DNA of 64,000 bases, taken from Bryobacterales bacterium. GTDB taxonomy: Bacteria; Acidobacteriota; Terriglobia; Bryobacterales; Bryobacteraceae. Each line of letters opens with the position of its first letter. Position 1 is the stretch's first letter. Both the position numbers and the translations under genes were made by a program. The stretch covers positions 1 to 64,000 of the forward strand of contig JAEUQE010000005.1 of NCBI GenBank assembly GCA_016789785.1. The letters run 5' to 3'. Shown piece after piece: positions 63,233 to 64,000 of the stretch. Below the pieces are notes generated by a model. That model did no database searches and was not told the origin of the DNA. It was given only the letters and a program-made list of their open reading frames with translations.

Positions 63233-64000
63233 ATGAACGCCGGATCCCGACTACGCTTCTTCTGGAAAGACGCGCATCCCTGCCGTGGATTTGCGTCTGG
63301 TGTGTCCCTGCACAGCCACACCTCCTCTTCTCAAGAGCTGCTGGACTTCATTCCGCGCATTGTGCGGCGAATCCCGTTGCTCGATCCACTGGAACGCGCG
63401 GCTCTCCGCAAGTACCAGCAGGTTCACGGTTCCGAACTTGACTACCGGCAAATCTGGTGGACCCCGCCACTGACCGCGGTAGAGGCCTACGCGCTCGAAC
63501 GCCGCCAGATTGAAGGGCTGGGACTGCGGCCCATGATTTCCTTGAGCGATCACGACACGATCGAAGGCGTCTGGAAACTGCAGAGCATGGAGTCGACACG
63601 CGACGCGCTGGTCAGCGTCGAGTGGAGCGTGCCGATGCCGGAATCGTCCGTGCTGCATCTCGGGGTGCACAACATCCCCGCGGCGCATGCCCAAGCCACC
63701 ATGGCCGCCCTCTCCGATTTCACGGCGAACCCGGACAACGTCCGTCTGCGCGACATCCTCGCGATGCTGAACTCGTGGCCCGAAACCCTGGTTGTGCTGA
63801 ACCACCCTTACTGGGATGAGAAGTGGGTCGGCATGGAGAAGCACGTTGCCATGGTAGAGGCATTTACGCGCCAGTATCTGCCGTTCCTGCATGCCCTGGA
63901 ACTCAATGGTCTGCGGCCATGGAAAGAAAACATGCGCACCGTCCGGCTGGGATTGGAGTTGGGGTTGCCGCTGATCTCCGGTGGCGACCGTCATGGCCTG
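63233..64000 (+). CDS. PHP-domain-like metal-dependent protein, 3' end cut by window edge
   Basis: The first 256 codons of an open frame that runs off the right edge. PHP-type metal motifs occur in order: VSLHSHTSSS (HxH), ISLSDHDTIEG (DHD), VVLNHPYWD, then LELNGLRPW and LISGGDRHGL (the G-D-R-H end motif). This fits a phosphoesterase of the PHP superfamily acting on an unknown substrate. An unusual insertion between the first and second motifs carries WWTPPLTAVEAYALERRQIE. No signal peptide. Confidence 0.72.
   Translation, partial: MNAGSRLRFFWKDAHPCRGFASGVSLHSHTSSSQELLDFIPRIVRRIPLLDPLERAALRKYQQVHGSELDYRQIWWTPPLTAVEAYALERRQIEGLGLRPMISLSDHDTIEGVWKLQSMESTRDALVSVEWSVPMPESSVLHLGVHNIPAAHAQATMAALSDFTANPDNVRLRDILAMLNSWPETLVVLNHPYWDEKWVGMEKHVAMVEAFTRQYLPFLHALELNGLRPWKENMRTVRLGLELGLPLISGGDRHGL

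Noticed and set aside
1..64000. tRNA, rRNA, riboswitch, CRISPR array, integrase or complete insertion sequence
   Set aside because: None was recognised on either strand by reading; short or divergent RNA elements could be missed without a covariance search.

Overview
The window is GC-rich chromosomal DNA that looks like an acidobacterium of the Solibacter/Bryobacter type. This rests on an Oar-like TonB-dependent receptor with an N-terminal carboxypeptidase-regulatory domain, a VWFA-related protein of the acidobacterial type, a protein resembling the Solibacter TIGR03437 domain, FG-GAP/ASPIC proteins and a Tat-exported RidA. This is family recognition by eye; no search was run. No rRNA, tRNA, CRISPR array, prophage or complete insertion sequence was seen.

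Layout. 1-4.8 kb: a peptide-use pair (M24 peptidase cut by the left edge, POT peptide transporter), an orphan Wzt-type ABC ATPase and a DtxR/MntR-type regulator. 4.8-11.2 kb: a small secreted charged protein, an SDR, a crotonase, a Pat-like acyltransferase with a gutted ATP-grasp domain, exported RidA and TyrS. 11.3-14.1 kb: three-gene proton-translocating transhydrogenase. 14.2-17.7 kb: a secreted BNR_4 propeller protein and a short SecA2-like ATPase. 17.8-30.8 kb: a complex I operon in the order A-C-D-E-F-G-H-J-K-L-M-N behind a good sigma-70 promoter, with no nuoB and no nuoI. 30.8-34.3 kb: an alginate-export-type barrel divergent from nrfHA (ammonifying nitrite reductase), with a CRP-type site between them. 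34.3-39.0 kb: an accessory stretch with a decayed VapC beside an intact VapB, an unknown protein, a SYLF protein, a MATE exporter and a DUF3800 gene bracketed by matching palindromes. 39.0-41.9 kb: a soluble histidine kinase, RibA and a LytS-type kinase, the last two divergent from a symmetric -10 element. 41.9-45.7 kb: the TonB receptor. 45.9-56.9 kb: six genes in which every stop overlaps the next start (arginase, Ddl, S41 protease, TPR/FG-GAP/ASPIC protein, membrane-anchored pentaheme-TPR cytochrome, CRTAC1/ASPIC protein). 57-64 kb: a VWA protein, a TIGR03437-like protein ending in a 16-bp tandem repeat, lutABC, a small outer-membrane barrel and a PHP-type protein cut by the right edge.

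Taken together the region is rich in respiratory and redox functions: complex I, transhydrogenase, nitrite ammonification, lactate oxidation and an uncharacterised membrane multiheme cytochrome. The best candidates for undescribed biology are the FG-GAP/pentaheme/CRTAC1 cassette, the complex I operon lacking both subunits that carry clusters N2, N6a and N6b, the NrfA with a His-type active-site heme motif under a probable class II CRP/FNR-family promoter, and the palindrome-flanked DUF3800 gene.
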